Of a stretch of DNA of 64,000 nt, positions 1 through 10,619 are shown one piece after another. The first letter of the stretch is position 1, and the number at the start of each line of letters is the position of its first letter. This stretch comes from Klebsiella sp. RIT-PI-d (GTDB taxonomy: Bacteria; Pseudomonadota; Gammaproteobacteria; Enterobacterales; Enterobacteriaceae). The stretch is from positions 1,860,001 through 1,924,000 of the forward strand of contig NZ_LGIT01000009.1 in NCBI RefSeq assembly GCF_001187865.1. The letters run 5' to 3'. The position numbers and the translations under genes are program-made. The notes under the pieces are model-generated. The model searched no databases, was not told the DNA's origin, and saw only the letters and a program-made list of their open reading frames with translations.

Positions 1-633
1 AAAGAGTGGCGCGATAAGTATGAACATCACCTGCTGCTGAAAATGGCCGGAGAGGGGGTGAGTGAGGCGCAGAACTGGCTAACTGACTATTTCAAAACCG
101 CCGAAGGGGATTTTTTTGCCTGCACGCCTGAAGAAGGCAGCAAAGCGTTTCTGCATCGCTTTGCCGCGGCGGGCGCGGCAATCCGTTATCAGGCCGTTCA
201 TGCGGACGAGGTAGAGGATATTCTGGCGCTGGATATTGCCCTGCGCCGCAATGACACCGACTGGTTCGAGCAGCTTCCACCCCAGATTGACAGCCAGCTG
301 GTACATAAACTTTATTATGGCCATTTTATGTGCCACGTTTTCCATCAGGATTACATTGTCAAAAAAGGCGTGGATGCGCATGAGTTGAAGGCGCAGATGC
401 TGGAATTACTGCACGCGCGCGGCGCACAGTATCCGGCCGAGCATAATGTGGGCCATCTTTATGAAGCAGCAGAAAGTTTGAAAACGTTTTATCGCAAAAA
501 CGATCCAACCAACAGTATGAACCCGGGAATAGGCAAAACCAGTAAGCAAAAATACTGGGGCGAAACGGCTTCCGCCCGATCAGATGCAGCTGAAGCAGCA
601 GAAAGTTCACCCACGCCACCGCCTGCCCGTTGA
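1..633 (+). CDS. dld: D-lactate dehydrogenase, quinone-dependent (C-terminal part, 5' end outside window)
   Basis: The reading frame is open from base 1, so the gene begins upstream and about 210 C-terminal residues are seen. They match the end of enterobacterial Dld, the FAD-dependent peripheral inner-membrane enzyme that oxidises D-lactate to pyruvate and feeds electrons to quinone. The signature is the tail containing NDPTNSMNPGIGKTSK. After it this protein has an extra tail rich in Ala, Ser and Pro (ending SPTPPPAR), where K-12 Dld, as I recall it, stops within a few residues. The flavin domain is not in the window. A good intrinsic terminator follows. Confidence 0.95.
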   Translation, partial: KEWRDKYEHHLLLKMAGEGVSEAQNWLTDYFKTAEGDFFACTPEEGSKAFLHRFAAAGAAIRYQAVHADEVEDILALDIALRRNDTDWFEQLPPQIDSQLVHKLYYGHFMCHVFHQDYIVKKGVDAHELKAQMLELLHARGAQYPAEHNVGHLYEAAESLKTFYRKNDPTNSMNPGIGKTSKQKYWGETASARSDAAEAAESSPTPPPAR

Positions 634-668
634 GTTATTGCCCCGGGTCGTCATAAAGTAGCTAACCG

Positions 669-697
669 AGCCAGAGAGTGTTCTCTGGCTTTTTATT
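669..697 (+). terminator. Intrinsic terminator after dld
   Basis: A perfect 9-bp stem (AGCCAGAGA / TCTCTGGCT) with a 4-base loop is followed by TTTTATTTT. It lies between dld and the acetyltransferase gene, so the latter probably has little read-through from dld. Confidence 0.8.
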
Positions 698-712
698 TTA
701 AGGAAGCGGGTT

Positions 713-1267
713 ATGTCTGCGGTAGAGATTTCGAATGATATCGATATTGAGGTGCGCGATGCCCTGCCAGAGGACGTTTACGCTATTGCCACGCTGTATG
801 CCTGGCACGTGCTAAACGGTCAGGCCTCATTTGAAGAGGTTCCGCCCTCGGTGGACGACATGCGCGAGCGGATGGAAAAGGTGGCTAAACACGAATTGCC
901 GTGGCTGGTGGCGCTCTATCGCGGCGTGGTGGTCGGGTACTGCTATGCGACCCCGTATCGTCCGCGTCCTGCTTACCGGTTTACGATTGAAGATTCGATT
1001 TACATCGATGCCACCATGACCGGACGCGGGATTGGTTCGCGGCTGATGGCACAGCTTATTGCCCGCTGTGAAAGCGGTCCATGGCGGCAAATGCTGGCCA
1101 TTGTCGGCGATGGCCACAATAATGCCGGCTCGTTTAAGTTACATCAAAGCCAGGGATTTGACGTCGCCGGGCGACTACGCAGTGTGGGATATAAGAAAGG
1201 CGACTGGCGCGACACGTTGATTATGCAGCGCCCGCTGAATGACGGCGACTGGACGCTGCCAGAATAA
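713..1267 (+). CDS. GNAT family N-acetyltransferase (phosphinothricin acetyltransferase-like)
   Basis: This 184-residue protein has the single-domain GNAT layout: a beta-strand/helix N-terminus with R-A-PED (about 15-21), the acetyl-CoA pyrophosphate loop GRGIGS (104-109), and a C-terminal GYKKGDWRDT segment typical of the phosphinothricin/methionine-sulfone (Pat/MnaT) subgroup. It is a cytoplasmic enzyme that would acetylate an amino group of a small molecule; the substrate cannot be read from the sequence. The start has a good ribosome site (AAGGAAG). The gene sits between the dld terminator and convergent pbpG, where K-12 has no gene, so it is an accessory insertion. Confidence 0.85.
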   Translation: MSAVEISNDIDIEVRDALPEDVYAIATLYAWHVLNGQASFEEVPPSVDDMRERMEKVAKHELPWLVALYRGVVVGYCYATPYRPRPAYRFTIEDSIYIDATMTGRGIGSRLMAQLIARCESGPWRQMLAIVGDGHNNAGSFKLHQSQGFDVAGRLRSVGYKKGDWRDTLIMQRPLNDGDWTLPE

Positions 1268-1295
1268 GCTTTTGCTGTATGTGGGTTGAATACCA

Positions 1296-1328
1296 CCCTC
1301 ACCCTGAGGAAGAGGGTTAGGGTGAGGG
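1296..1328. repeat. Palindromic intergenic repeat between GNAT gene and pbpG
   Basis: CCCTCACCCT and AGGGTGAGGG form a perfect 10-bp inverted repeat around a 13-base centre. The sequence belongs to the common dispersed enterobacterial palindrome whose conceptual translation contains PHPNPLPQGEG. It lies between two convergent genes and may act as an RNA 3' end or stabiliser. Confidence 0.7.
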
Positions 1329-1416
1329 AGAAACGCAGCCACGCAATAAAAGCCAGTCTCCCTAAAAAACCACGCTACCGGCAACAACCGGGTGCAACAT
1401 GCCCCATATAAGTAAC

Positions 1417-2349
1417 CTAGTCGTTTTGCGCCGTGAAATCGGTGCTCGCCATCTGAGCCGCCTTCTGCTTTTTATAGCTTAGCGCTGAGGCCGGAACCGG
1501 CATGGTTTTACCGGTCTCGATCCAGGTTTTCAGGCGGCTGGCATCAGCAAAATGCGTATATTTACCAAACGCGTCCATGACCACCAGCGCGACCGGACGG
1601 TGGTTAATCAACGTGCGCATGACCAGACAGTGACCTGCGGCATTGGTGAATCCGGTTTTGGTCAACTGAATATTCCAGTTATCGCGGTATACCAGATGAT
1701 TAGTATTCCGAAATGGCAGCGTGTAGGGCGGATTTGAGAACGTCGCCATATCCTCGCGCGTGGTACTAAGTTGGCCGATCAGCGGATACTGCTTGCTGGC
1801 GATCAGCAGTCGGGTCAGATCACGCGCCGTCGACACGTTTTTAATAGACAATCCGGTTGGCTCAACATAGCGCGTGTGGGTCATGCCCAGCGCTTTTGCT
1901 TTTGCATTCATCGCCCGAATAAAGGCGTTATAGCCTCCCGGATAATGATGCGCGAGGCTTGCTGCCGCGCGGTTTTCTGATGACATCAGCGCCAGAAGCA
2001 GCATGTTTTTACGGCTGATCTCGCTGTTCAGGCGCACCCGTGAATAGATGCCTTTCATTTCCGGCGTATGGCTGATGTCGACTTTCAGCTTTTCATCCAG
2101 CGGTAAACGGGCATCCAGCACGACCATCGCCGTCATTAACTTGGTAATAGACGCAATAGGTCGTACCAGATCCGGATGGCTGGCGTAGATCACTTTATTG
2201 GTTTGAAGATCGACAATCATTGCGCTACCGGAGGCAATCTCCGGTGTTAAGGCAGCGGCTGCGGTCGCCGTGTTAGCACTCACTTGCGGGGCGAAAACCA
2301 CCGGCAACAGCAGCGCAAGGCTAAGCATTGAAACGCGTAAATTCGGCAT
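1417..2349 (-). CDS. pbpG: D-alanyl-D-alanine endopeptidase (penicillin-binding protein 7)
   Basis: The 310-residue protein has an N-terminal Sec signal peptide (about 1-25, ending QVSA) and a low-molecular-weight PBP fold of the S11 serine peptidase family. All three active-site motifs are visible: SITK (67-70), SEN (124-126) and KTG (231-233). The family member PBP7 acts in the periplasm and cleaves D-Ala-mDAP cross-links in peptidoglycan. Length matches the E. coli protein. The gene is a single unit, convergent with the acetyltransferase gene. Confidence 0.96.
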   Translation of the reverse strand: MPNLRVSMLSLALLLPVVFAPQVSANTATAAAALTPEIASGSAMIVDLQTNKVIYASHPDLVRPIASITKLMTAMVVLDARLPLDEKLKVDISHTPEMKGIYSRVRLNSEISRKNMLLLALMSSENRAAASLAHHYPGGYNAFIRAMNAKAKALGMTHTRYVEPTGLSIKNVSTARDLTRLLIASKQYPLIGQLSTTREDMATFSNPPYTLPFRNTNHLVYRDNWNIQLTKTGFTNAAGHCLVMRTLINHRPVALVVMDAFGKYTHFADASRLKTWIETGKTMPVPASALSYKKQKAAQMASTDFTAQND

Positions 2350-2520
2350 GATGAGATTCTGGTAGTTATATGCACAGGTTATGTTTTTGGGGCGTGATTC
2401 ATTATAGATATCAATGTAAAACGCGCCAGCGCATCATACCGGGCGGGCTAGTACACTGCCAGAGGAGAATCGTGTCCAAATACTGCACGACGGATGTCTG
2501 TTCCCGCCGTGCAGCAGGCA

Positions 2521-3108
2521 TCATATTAAATGATAGCCGTAGCCCCACAACAGCACCGTCAGGGCCAGTAAGACTTCGAGTACCAGCACGCCGATGGCCA
2601 GCGTTGAACTGGAGAAACTCAGCCCTTCTTCTTTGTTAATATTCAAAAACGTCGGAATGCCCAGATAGAGCAGATAACCGGTATAAAAGAGCGCAATAGT
2701 ACCGACCAGCGCGCACAGCCATACCACCGGGTATAGCGCCACGATGCCGCTTAAAAATATCGGCGTTGCAACATAACCGGCAAATACCATACAGCGGGCC
2801 AGCGAAGGACGGTGCGGATAGTGGCGCGCCATCCACCAGATAATGCGCCCCATCACTGCCACGCCTGCCAGCATGAGTGCGTAGAACAGAATGGCCAGCG
2901 CAAACGCGGTAAAAAGCGATGGCCGTACCACGATATTTTCACCAAAATTCCAGCCAATCTGGGTCGTGCCGATAAATGCGCAGACAACCGGGATAGCCGC
3001 CATAAGCAAAACGTGATGCGTATAGTGATGTGAGACCGTTTCGTTTTCGTGCTTAATCGCCTGCATTTCCCGATGCGGGTGAGAGAGAAGTCCCCATACA
3101 TGGTTCAT
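2521..3108 (-). CDS. yohC: Yip1-family inner-membrane protein YohC
   Basis: This is a 195-residue integral membrane protein with about five hydrophobic segments after a short cytoplasmic N-terminus (MNHVWGLLSHPHREM). The N-terminal signature and the spacing of the segments match YohC of the Yip1/DUF1282 family. The function is not established in the family. It is transcribed away from yohD; the 165-bp gap between them holds both promoters. Confidence 0.9.
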   Translation of the reverse strand: MNHVWGLLSHPHREMQAIKHENETVSHHYTHHVLLMAAIPVVCAFIGTTQIGWNFGENIVVRPSLFTAFALAILFYALMLAGVAVMGRIIWWMARHYPHRPSLARCMVFAGYVATPIFLSGIVALYPVVWLCALVGTIALFYTGYLLYLGIPTFLNINKEEGLSFSSSTLAIGVLVLEVLLALTVLLWGYGYHLI

Positions 3109-3273
3109 ATAATCTCCTCAGTTCGACATATTACGACCGAAACATAAGTATAATGCACACGAATAGATTATTTTATATACAGAAGCAAAATGACTGTCTT
3201 TCTTCTCTCTGCAACATTTCACACAAGGTTTATGCTAGGAAGGTGCGATATAAAGAGGAGAAATGTTTAACGC

Positions 3274-3837
3274 ATGGATATTAATCTATTAATTACCGAG
3301 TACGGTTATGCTGCTTTGACGGTTGGCAGTCTTGCTGAAGGGGAAACCGTGACTTTACTGGGTGGCGTTGCCGCTCATCAGGGACTGCTTAAATTTCCGC
3401 TGGTGGTACTCGCCGTTGCGCTGGGCGGGATCATTGGCGACCAGCTTCTCTACTTTTTAGGACGCAGATTCGGCAAGCCGATCCTTGCACGCTTTAGTCG
3501 CCATCAGGATAAAATCGATCGCGCGCAGGAGCTTATTCAGCGCCGTCCGTGGTTGTTTGTGATTGGCAGCCGGTTTATGTACGGTTTTCGTATTATCGGT
3601 CCGCTGCTGATTGGCGCCAGCCGCCTGTCGCCAGCGCTGTTTCTGCCGCTGAATATTGTCGGCGCAATTATCTGGGCGCTGATTTTCACCACGCTTGGCT
3701 ATGTCGGCGGGGAAGTGATCGGCCCCTGGCTGCATCATTTTAATCAGCATCTGAAACATGCTATCTGGCTGGTTATTGCCGTGGCGCTGGTTCTCGGGGT
3801 ACGTTTTTGGCTAAAACAGCGCCGGAAACGGCAGTAA
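3274..3837 (+). CDS. yohD: DedA-family inner-membrane protein YohD
   Basis: A 187-residue DedA/SNARE-associated family membrane protein. The family core is visible: a reentrant N-terminal region with a Glu-rich turn (LAEGETVTLLGG), GDQLLYFLGRRFG, and the RFMYGFR motif near residue 100 with the conserved arginines. DedA proteins are linked to proton-dependent transport and lipid flipping across the inner membrane; the role of YohD itself is not settled. RBS AGAGGAG stands upstream of the ATG. Confidence 0.93.
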   Translation: MDINLLITEYGYAALTVGSLAEGETVTLLGGVAAHQGLLKFPLVVLAVALGGIIGDQLLYFLGRRFGKPILARFSRHQDKIDRAQELIQRRPWLFVIGSRFMYGFRIIGPLLIGASRLSPALFLPLNIVGAIIWALIFTTLGYVGGEVIGPWLHHFNQHLKHAIWLVIAVALVLGVRFWLKQRRKRQ

Positions 3838-3853
3838 AGCTGACCGTTTCCGG
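3822..3853. other. Hairpin at yohD/yohF convergent junction
   Basis: CCGGAAACGG and CCGTTTCCGG form a perfect 10-bp stem with a 12-base loop overlapping the yohD stop codon. No T-run follows on either side, so it is a transcript-end hairpin candidate rather than a proven intrinsic terminator. Confidence 0.4.
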
Positions 3854-3866
3854 GGGAGACTGAACG

Positions 3867-4637
3867 CTACTTCAGGCCTGCAAATTGTGGATTCACCAGC
3901 ATAAAACCACCGTCGACAATCAGCGATTGCCCGGTCGTATACGTGGCATATTCCGAGCACAGCCAGGCTACCAGGCTTGCGATCTCTTCAGTTTTGCCAG
4001 GACGAGTCAGCGGGATAGTAGGCATTGAACCCGGTTTTGCATCGTCATCGCTCATGTCATTCATGGGTGTGGCGATGGCGCCAGGCGCCACCGAATTCAC
4101 CAGGATGTTATGTTTTACCAGTTCAAGCGCCATCGATTTTGTCAGGCCGCCAAGCGCATGTTTTGCCGAGGTATAGGCGCTGGCGTCGGGTAAAGGAGAA
4201 TGCTCATGTACGGAAGTGATGTTAATAATGCGTCCCCCCTCTCCCTGCTCGACCATTTTTCTCGCAGCGATCTGTGAACACAGAAATGCGCCTTCCACAT
4301 CGACGGTAAAAATGGCGCGCCAGTCTTCAAGTTTGACATCAAGAAACGGATCTTTGGTCATCATACCGGCATTGTTGACCAGCACATCAATGCGACCAAA
4401 ATGGGTAATCAGCGTTTCCAGCGCCTGAGCACCCTCCGGCAATGCGCTGAGATCCAGCTGTACTGCCTTCGCTTTGCGGCCCAACGCCTCAACTTCTTTT
4501 ACCGTCTCCAGTGCACCTTTCTCGTCCGAGTGCCAGGTTACGCCAATGTCGTATCCATCCTTTGCAAGAAATAACGCGCACATTTTACCGATGCCGGAAT
4601 CCGACGCGGTGACTACTGCAACTTTATTTGCCGTCAT
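3867..4637 (-). CDS. yohF: Short-chain dehydrogenase/reductase YohF
   Basis: A 256-residue classical SDR oxidoreductase. The nucleotide-binding turn ASDSGIG (11-17), NNAG (88-91), catalytic Ser142, and the YxxxK pair Tyr155/Lys159 are present. It is a cytoplasmic NAD(P)-dependent enzyme; the substrate is unknown. The frame is open 16 codons further upstream, but the ATG at 4637 is preceded by GGAGGT at good spacing and matches the K-12 start, so it was chosen. It lies in the same direction as, and downstream of, mdtQ. Confidence 0.93.
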   Translation of the reverse strand: MTANKVAVVTASDSGIGKMCALFLAKDGYDIGVTWHSDEKGALETVKEVEALGRKAKAVQLDLSALPEGAQALETLITHFGRIDVLVNNAGMMTKDPFLDVKLEDWRAIFTVDVEGAFLCSQIAARKMVEQGEGGRIINITSVHEHSPLPDASAYTSAKHALGGLTKSMALELVKHNILVNSVAPGAIATPMNDMSDDDAKPGSMPTIPLTRPGKTEEIASLVAWLCSEYATYTTGQSLIVDGGFMLVNPQFAGLK

Positions 4638-4694
4638 ACCTACCTCCGTTATGTTCAGAAGATAAGTATAGAAAACCACGGGCAAGTCCAGGAC

Positions 4695-6137
4695 TCAGGA
4701 CGAAAAATGATAGCCACCGCCGAGGGCTGAGGTCAGCTGAATCGACGCATCCAGCCATTGTCCCTGTAATTTCAGACCATTAATTTGCTCCTGGAGCGCG
4801 GGAATTCGGGCCTGATTCACGCGGGAGCCGGCGATAAGACCGGCTTTCATCCGGGCTTCTGCCAGCGCCACAATACGCGATGCATCTTGCTGGACCTGCT
4901 TCTGGCGGGCACTCTTCTCCATCAATGTTTCAACCTGGGTCGCATCGTGCGCCACCTGATTGACAGCATCAACGACCGCCTTGTTGTACCTGGCAATGGA
5001 GAGTCCGCTTTGCGCGCTGGCAATATCGAGGTTGGCATTAAGGCGGCCGCTGTCGAAGATTGGCAGCGTCAGACCCGCCGTAACGCCCATCTGCTGTGCA
5101 GAATGACGGAACAGATCGCTTAAGTGCAGCGCATCCTGCTGTAAGAAGGCCATCAGGTTGACGTCCGGATAAAACGCCGCTTTGGCAGCATCAACCTCTT
5201 TTAGTGACGCTTCGATATACCAGTGAGCGGCCTGGAGATCCGGTCGACGCGCCAGCAATTCATAGCCGAGGGTGGCAGGCATCTTCGCCTGAACCTCAGG
5301 CAGCGGCACGTTATGCAGCGCAAGCGATGAGGACTGCTCATCCGTCAGCGCCATCAGCCGGGCTTCAATCATTTTCATCTCACCCGCGACGTCAGCCAGT
5401 TTCTGCTGCGTTTTGCTGGCGTTAATGTCGGTTTCAGCACCTTCAACCGATGAGGTAATGCCTTGTTGATAGAGTGCGCGATCGACAGCAACAATAGCCT
5501 CCTGCTGCTGCTCGATGGTCGTGAGTACTGTTTTAATGGCGGCTTCCGTTTGCCACTCCCAGTAAAGACGGGCCACGCTGCTGGCGAGGAGCTGTTGCGC
5601 CTGCTGTAGCTCAGCATTGCGTGCGCGCACCCGGCCGATTCGCCCTTCTACTTGCGCGCGGTTTTTACCCCATAAGTCCAGATCCCAGCCCGCAGTTAAG
5701 CCGAAAGTCCCATTGGTATACCACGGCCCGGTGGTTCCGGCTGCCGGGTCGGTAAGGGCAAAAGGCCCCATCAGACCTTCGGCTGACATTTTTTGCCGCT
5801 CAACGTCAGATGAAAAGTTCACCGCCGGGCCGTCGGCGGCGGCGGCCATTTTAGCCTGCGCCTCCGCCAGGGCAATGCGCTGGCGGGCCACGCTCAGATC
5901 GGGGGCATGCTTAAGCGCACGGGCAATCAGCGCGCTTAGCTGCGGATCGTGATAGTGCTGCCACCACTGGCTTTGCGGCCATCCGTTTTGCAGGGCCGCG
6001 GGTAATGTTGTGCTCACCGAAGCCGCGGGTGCCTGCGGTTTAAGCGATGGGTTAACGTCATGGGAAGGCGCGCAGCCCGTCAGAGAGAAAACCAGCGGCA
6101 ACGCTGACATGGCAGTCAAAGTCAGAAGACGGTTCAT
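4695..6137 (-). CDS. mdtQ: Outer-membrane efflux lipoprotein (NodT/OMF family) MdtQ
   Basis: A 480-residue outer-membrane-factor protein of the TolC/NodT type. It has a lipoprotein signal peptide with lipobox LTGC, then two OEP repeats rich in Ala/Gln helices that build the periplasmic tunnel. It would form the outer-membrane exit duct of a tripartite drug efflux pump; no pump partner is next to it. The frame extends 25 codons further 5', but the Met directly before the signal peptide was chosen. In K-12 this locus (yohG) is described as interrupted; here the frame is intact. Confidence 0.92.
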   Translation of the reverse strand: MNRLLTLTAMSALPLVFSLTGCAPSHDVNPSLKPQAPAASVSTTLPAALQNGWPQSQWWQHYHDPQLSALIARALKHAPDLSVARQRIALAEAQAKMAAAADGPAVNFSSDVERQKMSAEGLMGPFALTDPAAGTTGPWYTNGTFGLTAGWDLDLWGKNRAQVEGRIGRVRARNAELQQAQQLLASSVARLYWEWQTEAAIKTVLTTIEQQQEAIVAVDRALYQQGITSSVEGAETDINASKTQQKLADVAGEMKMIEARLMALTDEQSSSLALHNVPLPEVQAKMPATLGYELLARRPDLQAAHWYIEASLKEVDAAKAAFYPDVNLMAFLQQDALHLSDLFRHSAQQMGVTAGLTLPIFDSGRLNANLDIASAQSGLSIARYNKAVVDAVNQVAHDATQVETLMEKSARQKQVQQDASRIVALAEARMKAGLIAGSRVNQARIPALQEQINGLKLQGQWLDASIQLTSALGGGYHFSS

Positions 6138-6364
6138 AGTTATTTTTGCGAGGTAAAAGAGAGGGGCGAGATTACGTGACGTGCGACAGTTTTGTTTAGT
6201 AACGCGTGGCAATACACACCCTGTAATAACAGGAAACAGCCGGAAAATTATTCATCAGACAAATGATTCATAACGAAATTAATGAATAAAAACAGGCTTC
6301 AGGGAGGAAAATTTCAGGGTGCTTTCCTATACTCGTTGTGAATACAACAAAGAGGGAATGCGCG

Positions 6365-6448
6365 ATGAAAATTTTACTATGGGCTGTTTTGATTATTTTT
6401 TTGATTGGGTTGTTGGTAGTAACCGGGGTGTTTAAGATGATTTTCTGA
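6365..6448 (+). CDS. yohP: Small inner-membrane protein YohP (27 aa)
   Basis: ATG at 6365 opens a 27-codon frame: a single hydrophobic helix (start MKILLWAVLIIFLIGLLV, end GVFKMIF). It matches the known K-12 small membrane protein YohP in length, sequence and position between mdtQ and dusC. AGAGGGA precedes the start. A strong terminator begins six bases after the stop, marking it as its own short transcript. The family's role is unknown; it is a known small inner-membrane protein model. Confidence 0.93.
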   Translation: MKILLWAVLIIFLIGLLVVTGVFKMIF

Positions 6449-6453
6449 TGATT

Positions 6454-6484
6454 ATCGCCCTCCCTCGCGAGGGCGATAGTTTTT
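6454..6484. terminator. Intrinsic terminator shared by yohP and dusC
   Basis: ATCGCCCTC / GAGGGCGAT form a perfect 9-bp stem with a 6-base loop, followed on the plus strand by AGTTTTT. It separates convergent yohP and dusC and touches the dusC stop codon. Confidence 0.85.
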
Positions 6485-7419
6485 CAGGATCCGCCGTCAA
6501 TCACCCGTGCAATGGATGCTGAATCCTGAAAAGTACGGATGGCGGTGAACAGCTCCAGCGCCTCGTCATATTCTTTACGTAAATACCCCAACCACTGTTT
6601 AATGCGTGCCACATGGTACAAACCGGTATCGTCCTGCTTTTCAAGACGCGAATATTTGCGTAATAACTCTACTACGTCAGGCCACGGCATACGCGGCTCA
6701 TTGTACTTAATCACCCGACTCAGATTTGGAATGTTCAGTGCACCACGCCCTATCATGACGGCATCGCAGCCGGTAGTTTGCATACAGGCCTGCGCACTTT
6801 GCCAGTCCCAGATTTCGCCATTAGCAATCACCGGAATAGTCAGTCGTCGACGAATTTCGCCAATCGCCTGCCAGTTTATGCGCTCTGCTTTATATCCGTC
6901 TTCTTTTGTCCGCCCGTGCACCGCAAGCTCGGTCGCGCCGGCCTGCTGAACGGCATCGGCAATTTCAAACTGGCGCGCGCCGCTGTCCCAGCCAAGCCTT
7001 ACTTTTACCGTCACCGGTAAATGGGCAGGCACGGCTTCACGCATTGCTTTAGCGCCCTGATAAATAAGCTCCGGATCTTTTAATAATGTGGCCCCGCCAC
7101 CGCTGCCGTTGACCGCCTTTGACGGACAGCCGCAGTTCAGATCAACGCCGTACGACCCCAGCTCAACGGCGCGGGCCGCATTTTCTGCCAGCCATTGAGG
7201 ATACTGCCCCAGTAGCTGAATACGCACTAAGGTGCCTGAAGCCGTGCGGCTCTGATGATGTAACTCGGGGCAAAGTTTATAGAACGATTTCACCGGCAAT
7301 AGCTGATCGACAACCCGCAAAAATTCGGTGATGCATAAGTCGTAATCATTAACCTCAGTCAGCAGCCCTCGCACCAGCGAATCGAGCACACCTTCCATCG
7401 GTGCGAGCAGTACACGCAT
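6484..7419 (-). CDS. dusC: tRNA-dihydrouridine(16) synthase DusC
   Basis: A 311-residue flavoprotein of the Dus family: FMN-binding TIM barrel followed by a C-terminal helical tRNA-recognition domain. LLAPMEGV at the N-terminus, catalytic Cys98 within CGCPSK, and the FMN-phosphate GRGALN motif are visible. DusC reduces uridine 16 in the tRNA D-loop using NADPH. The frame opens five codons upstream with a TTG, but the ATG at 7419 matches the E. coli start [10 protein letters not shown] and was chosen. Confidence 0.95.
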   Translation of the reverse strand: MRVLLAPMEGVLDSLVRGLLTEVNDYDLCITEFLRVVDQLLPVKSFYKLCPELHHQSRTASGTLVRIQLLGQYPQWLAENAARAVELGSYGVDLNCGCPSKAVNGSGGGATLLKDPELIYQGAKAMREAVPAHLPVTVKVRLGWDSGARQFEIADAVQQAGATELAVHGRTKEDGYKAERINWQAIGEIRRRLTIPVIANGEIWDWQSAQACMQTTGCDAVMIGRGALNIPNLSRVIKYNEPRMPWPDVVELLRKYSRLEKQDDTGLYHVARIKQWLGYLRKEYDEALELFTAIRTFQDSASIARVIDGGS

Positions 7420-7554
7420 ATCTTTACCCGTCAAAAAAGAGGCGCTATGTTAGCCTCTCCGCGCCATAGTTAAAAGCGCCAGCCGCGTTCACGCTGCAAT
7501 AAGTGCATTTGCCTAATGTTCCCTCTCTCTATCTCAGGTATGCTTCGAATTCAT

Positions 7555-7574
7555 GGTGTGATCGGTAGCACACT
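7555..7574 (+). promoter_or_regulatory. Probable CRP site upstream of yohJ
   Basis: TGTGA-TCGGTA-GCACA matches the CRP consensus TGTGA-N6-TCACA at 9 of 10 positions. A possible -10 (TATGAT) follows at 7589-7594, which places CRP near -40, the usual class II position. Confidence 0.55.
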
Positions 7575-7585
7575 TTTGAGTTTAA

Positions 7586-8711
<1,126 letters not shown>

Positions 8712-8712
<1 letters not shown>

Positions 8713-8737
8713 AATTTGCGATACATCGCGCAAATTT
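8712..8737. promoter_or_regulatory. Upstream palindrome of the cdd promoter (probable distal CRP/CytR site)
   Basis: AAATTTGCG and CGCAAATTT form a perfect 9-bp inverted repeat with an 8-base centre immediately after the yohK stop. It lies about 50 bp from the second CRP-like site at 8765-8786, the same spacing as the two CRP sites of the known E. coli cdd promoter. It could alternatively serve as a yohK transcript-end hairpin. Confidence 0.45.
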
Positions 8738-8764
8738 CATTTTCATTGCATAAGTTGCACAGAT

Positions 8765-8786
8765 AATGAGATGTAGATCACGTTAC
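8765..8786 (+). promoter_or_regulatory. CRP site of the cdd promoter
   Basis: TGAGA-TGTAGA-TCACG fits the CRP pattern and resembles the proximal cdd CRP site of E. coli (TGAGATTCAGATCACA). The start codon of cdd follows about 60 bp downstream. CytR/CRP control of nucleoside salvage is established knowledge; CytR half-sites were not delimited here. Confidence 0.6.
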
Positions 8787-8842
8787 AAATCGGGTGACGC
8801 CCCGTAAACTACGATCCCATTACATTGTTATGAGGCAATTCC

Positions 8843-9727
8843 ATGCATCCACGTTTTCAATCTGCTTTACCGCAGCTTCCGGGTAAGATGCAATCGGCGC
8901 TGGCACCTCTACTGGAAGATGCGCATTTTCCCGCCATGCTGAGCGCCGGGCAGGTCTCGTCATTGCTAAATGTGACGGGAATGGACGAAGACGAGCTGGC
9001 CTTCGCGCTCCTGCCCCTCGCGGCTGCCTGTGCGCGTGCCGATCTGTCGAATTTTAACGTCGGCGCGATTTCCCGCGGCGTTAGCGGCACCTGGTACTTT
9101 GGCGCCAATATGGAATTTCACGGCGCGACAATGCAACAAACCGTGCATGCTGAACAAAGCGCCATTACTCACGCCTGGCTGCGCGGCGAGAAATCGTTGA
9201 AGGCCATTACGGTAAATTACACGCCGTGCGGCCACTGCCGTCAGTTTATGAATGAGCTGAATAGCGGACTCGACATTGCTATTCATCTGCCGGGTCGGGC
9301 AGTGCATACGCTGGGTCACTATTTGCCTGATGCCTTTGGTCCTAAAGATCTGGAGATCAAAACCCTGCTGATGGACGAAGAGGATCACGGTTTTCGCCCC
9401 GAAGGTGATGCCCTGACGCAGGCCGCGGTTCGCGCTGCCAACCGCAGTCATGCACCGTACAGCAATGCGCCGTCCGGGGTGGCTCTTGAATGCCGGGATG
9501 GCCGCGTATTTGCCGGAAGCTATGCTGAAAACGCGGCGTTTAACCCTTCTCTGCCACCGCTGCAAGGCGCACTTAACCTGCTTAGTCTGAACGGCTATGA
9601 GTATGCAGATATCCAGCGGGCCATCCTTGCTGAAAGCGCCGATGCTGCGCTCATTCAGTGGGATGCCACGCGCGCCACGCTAAACGCGCTGGGCTGTCAG
9701 AACGTTGAACGCGTAATCCTTGCCTGA
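8843..9727 (+). CDS. cdd: Cytidine deaminase
   Basis: A 294-residue two-domain enterobacterial cytidine deaminase. The zinc site and proton shuttle are visible: His102-Ala-Glu104 and Cys129-Gly-His-Cys132. The C-terminal half is the degenerate second deaminase domain. The enzyme deaminates cytidine and deoxycytidine to uridine forms in pyrimidine salvage in the cytoplasm. It is a single gene with a CRP/CytR-type promoter region in front. Confidence 0.97.
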   Translation: MHPRFQSALPQLPGKMQSALAPLLEDAHFPAMLSAGQVSSLLNVTGMDEDELAFALLPLAAACARADLSNFNVGAISRGVSGTWYFGANMEFHGATMQQTVHAEQSAITHAWLRGEKSLKAITVNYTPCGHCRQFMNELNSGLDIAIHLPGRAVHTLGHYLPDAFGPKDLEIKTLLMDEEDHGFRPEGDALTQAAVRAANRSHAPYSNAPSGVALECRDGRVFAGSYAENAAFNPSLPPLQGALNLLSLNGYEYADIQRAILAESADAALIQWDATRATLNALGCQNVERVILA

Positions 9728-9732
9728 CGCAT

Positions 9733-9756
9733 AATGCGGGCCTGCGGGTCCGCATT
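9733..9756 (+). other. Hairpin downstream of cdd
   Basis: AATGCGG / CCGCATT form a 7-bp stem that can be extended by further GC pairs, just after the cdd stop. No T-run follows, so function as a terminator is uncertain. Confidence 0.35.
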
Positions 9757-9809
9757 GATGAAAATCCCCTCAGTTGAGCGTCTGTTTCTTGCGCTTGCCG
9801 CACGGGTAA

Positions 9810-10577
<768 letters not shown>

Positions 10578-10581
10578 ATAA

Positions 10582-10611
10582 TAAAAACGCCCGACAATCT
10601 GCCGGGCGTTT
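10582..10611 (-). terminator. Terminator of the mgl operon (also sanA end)
   Basis: AAACGCCCG / CGGGCGTTT give a 9-bp stem with a short loop. On the minus strand it is followed by TTTTATTATT, typical for the end of mglBAC transcripts; it may also act on sanA. Confidence 0.8.
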
Positions 10612-10619
10612 GAGGTGTC

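Noticed and set aside
2484-2516. Hairpin TGCACGACGG / CCGCCGTGCA left of yohC
   Set aside because: The stem is imperfect and there is no T-run on either strand, so it is not supported as a yohC terminator.
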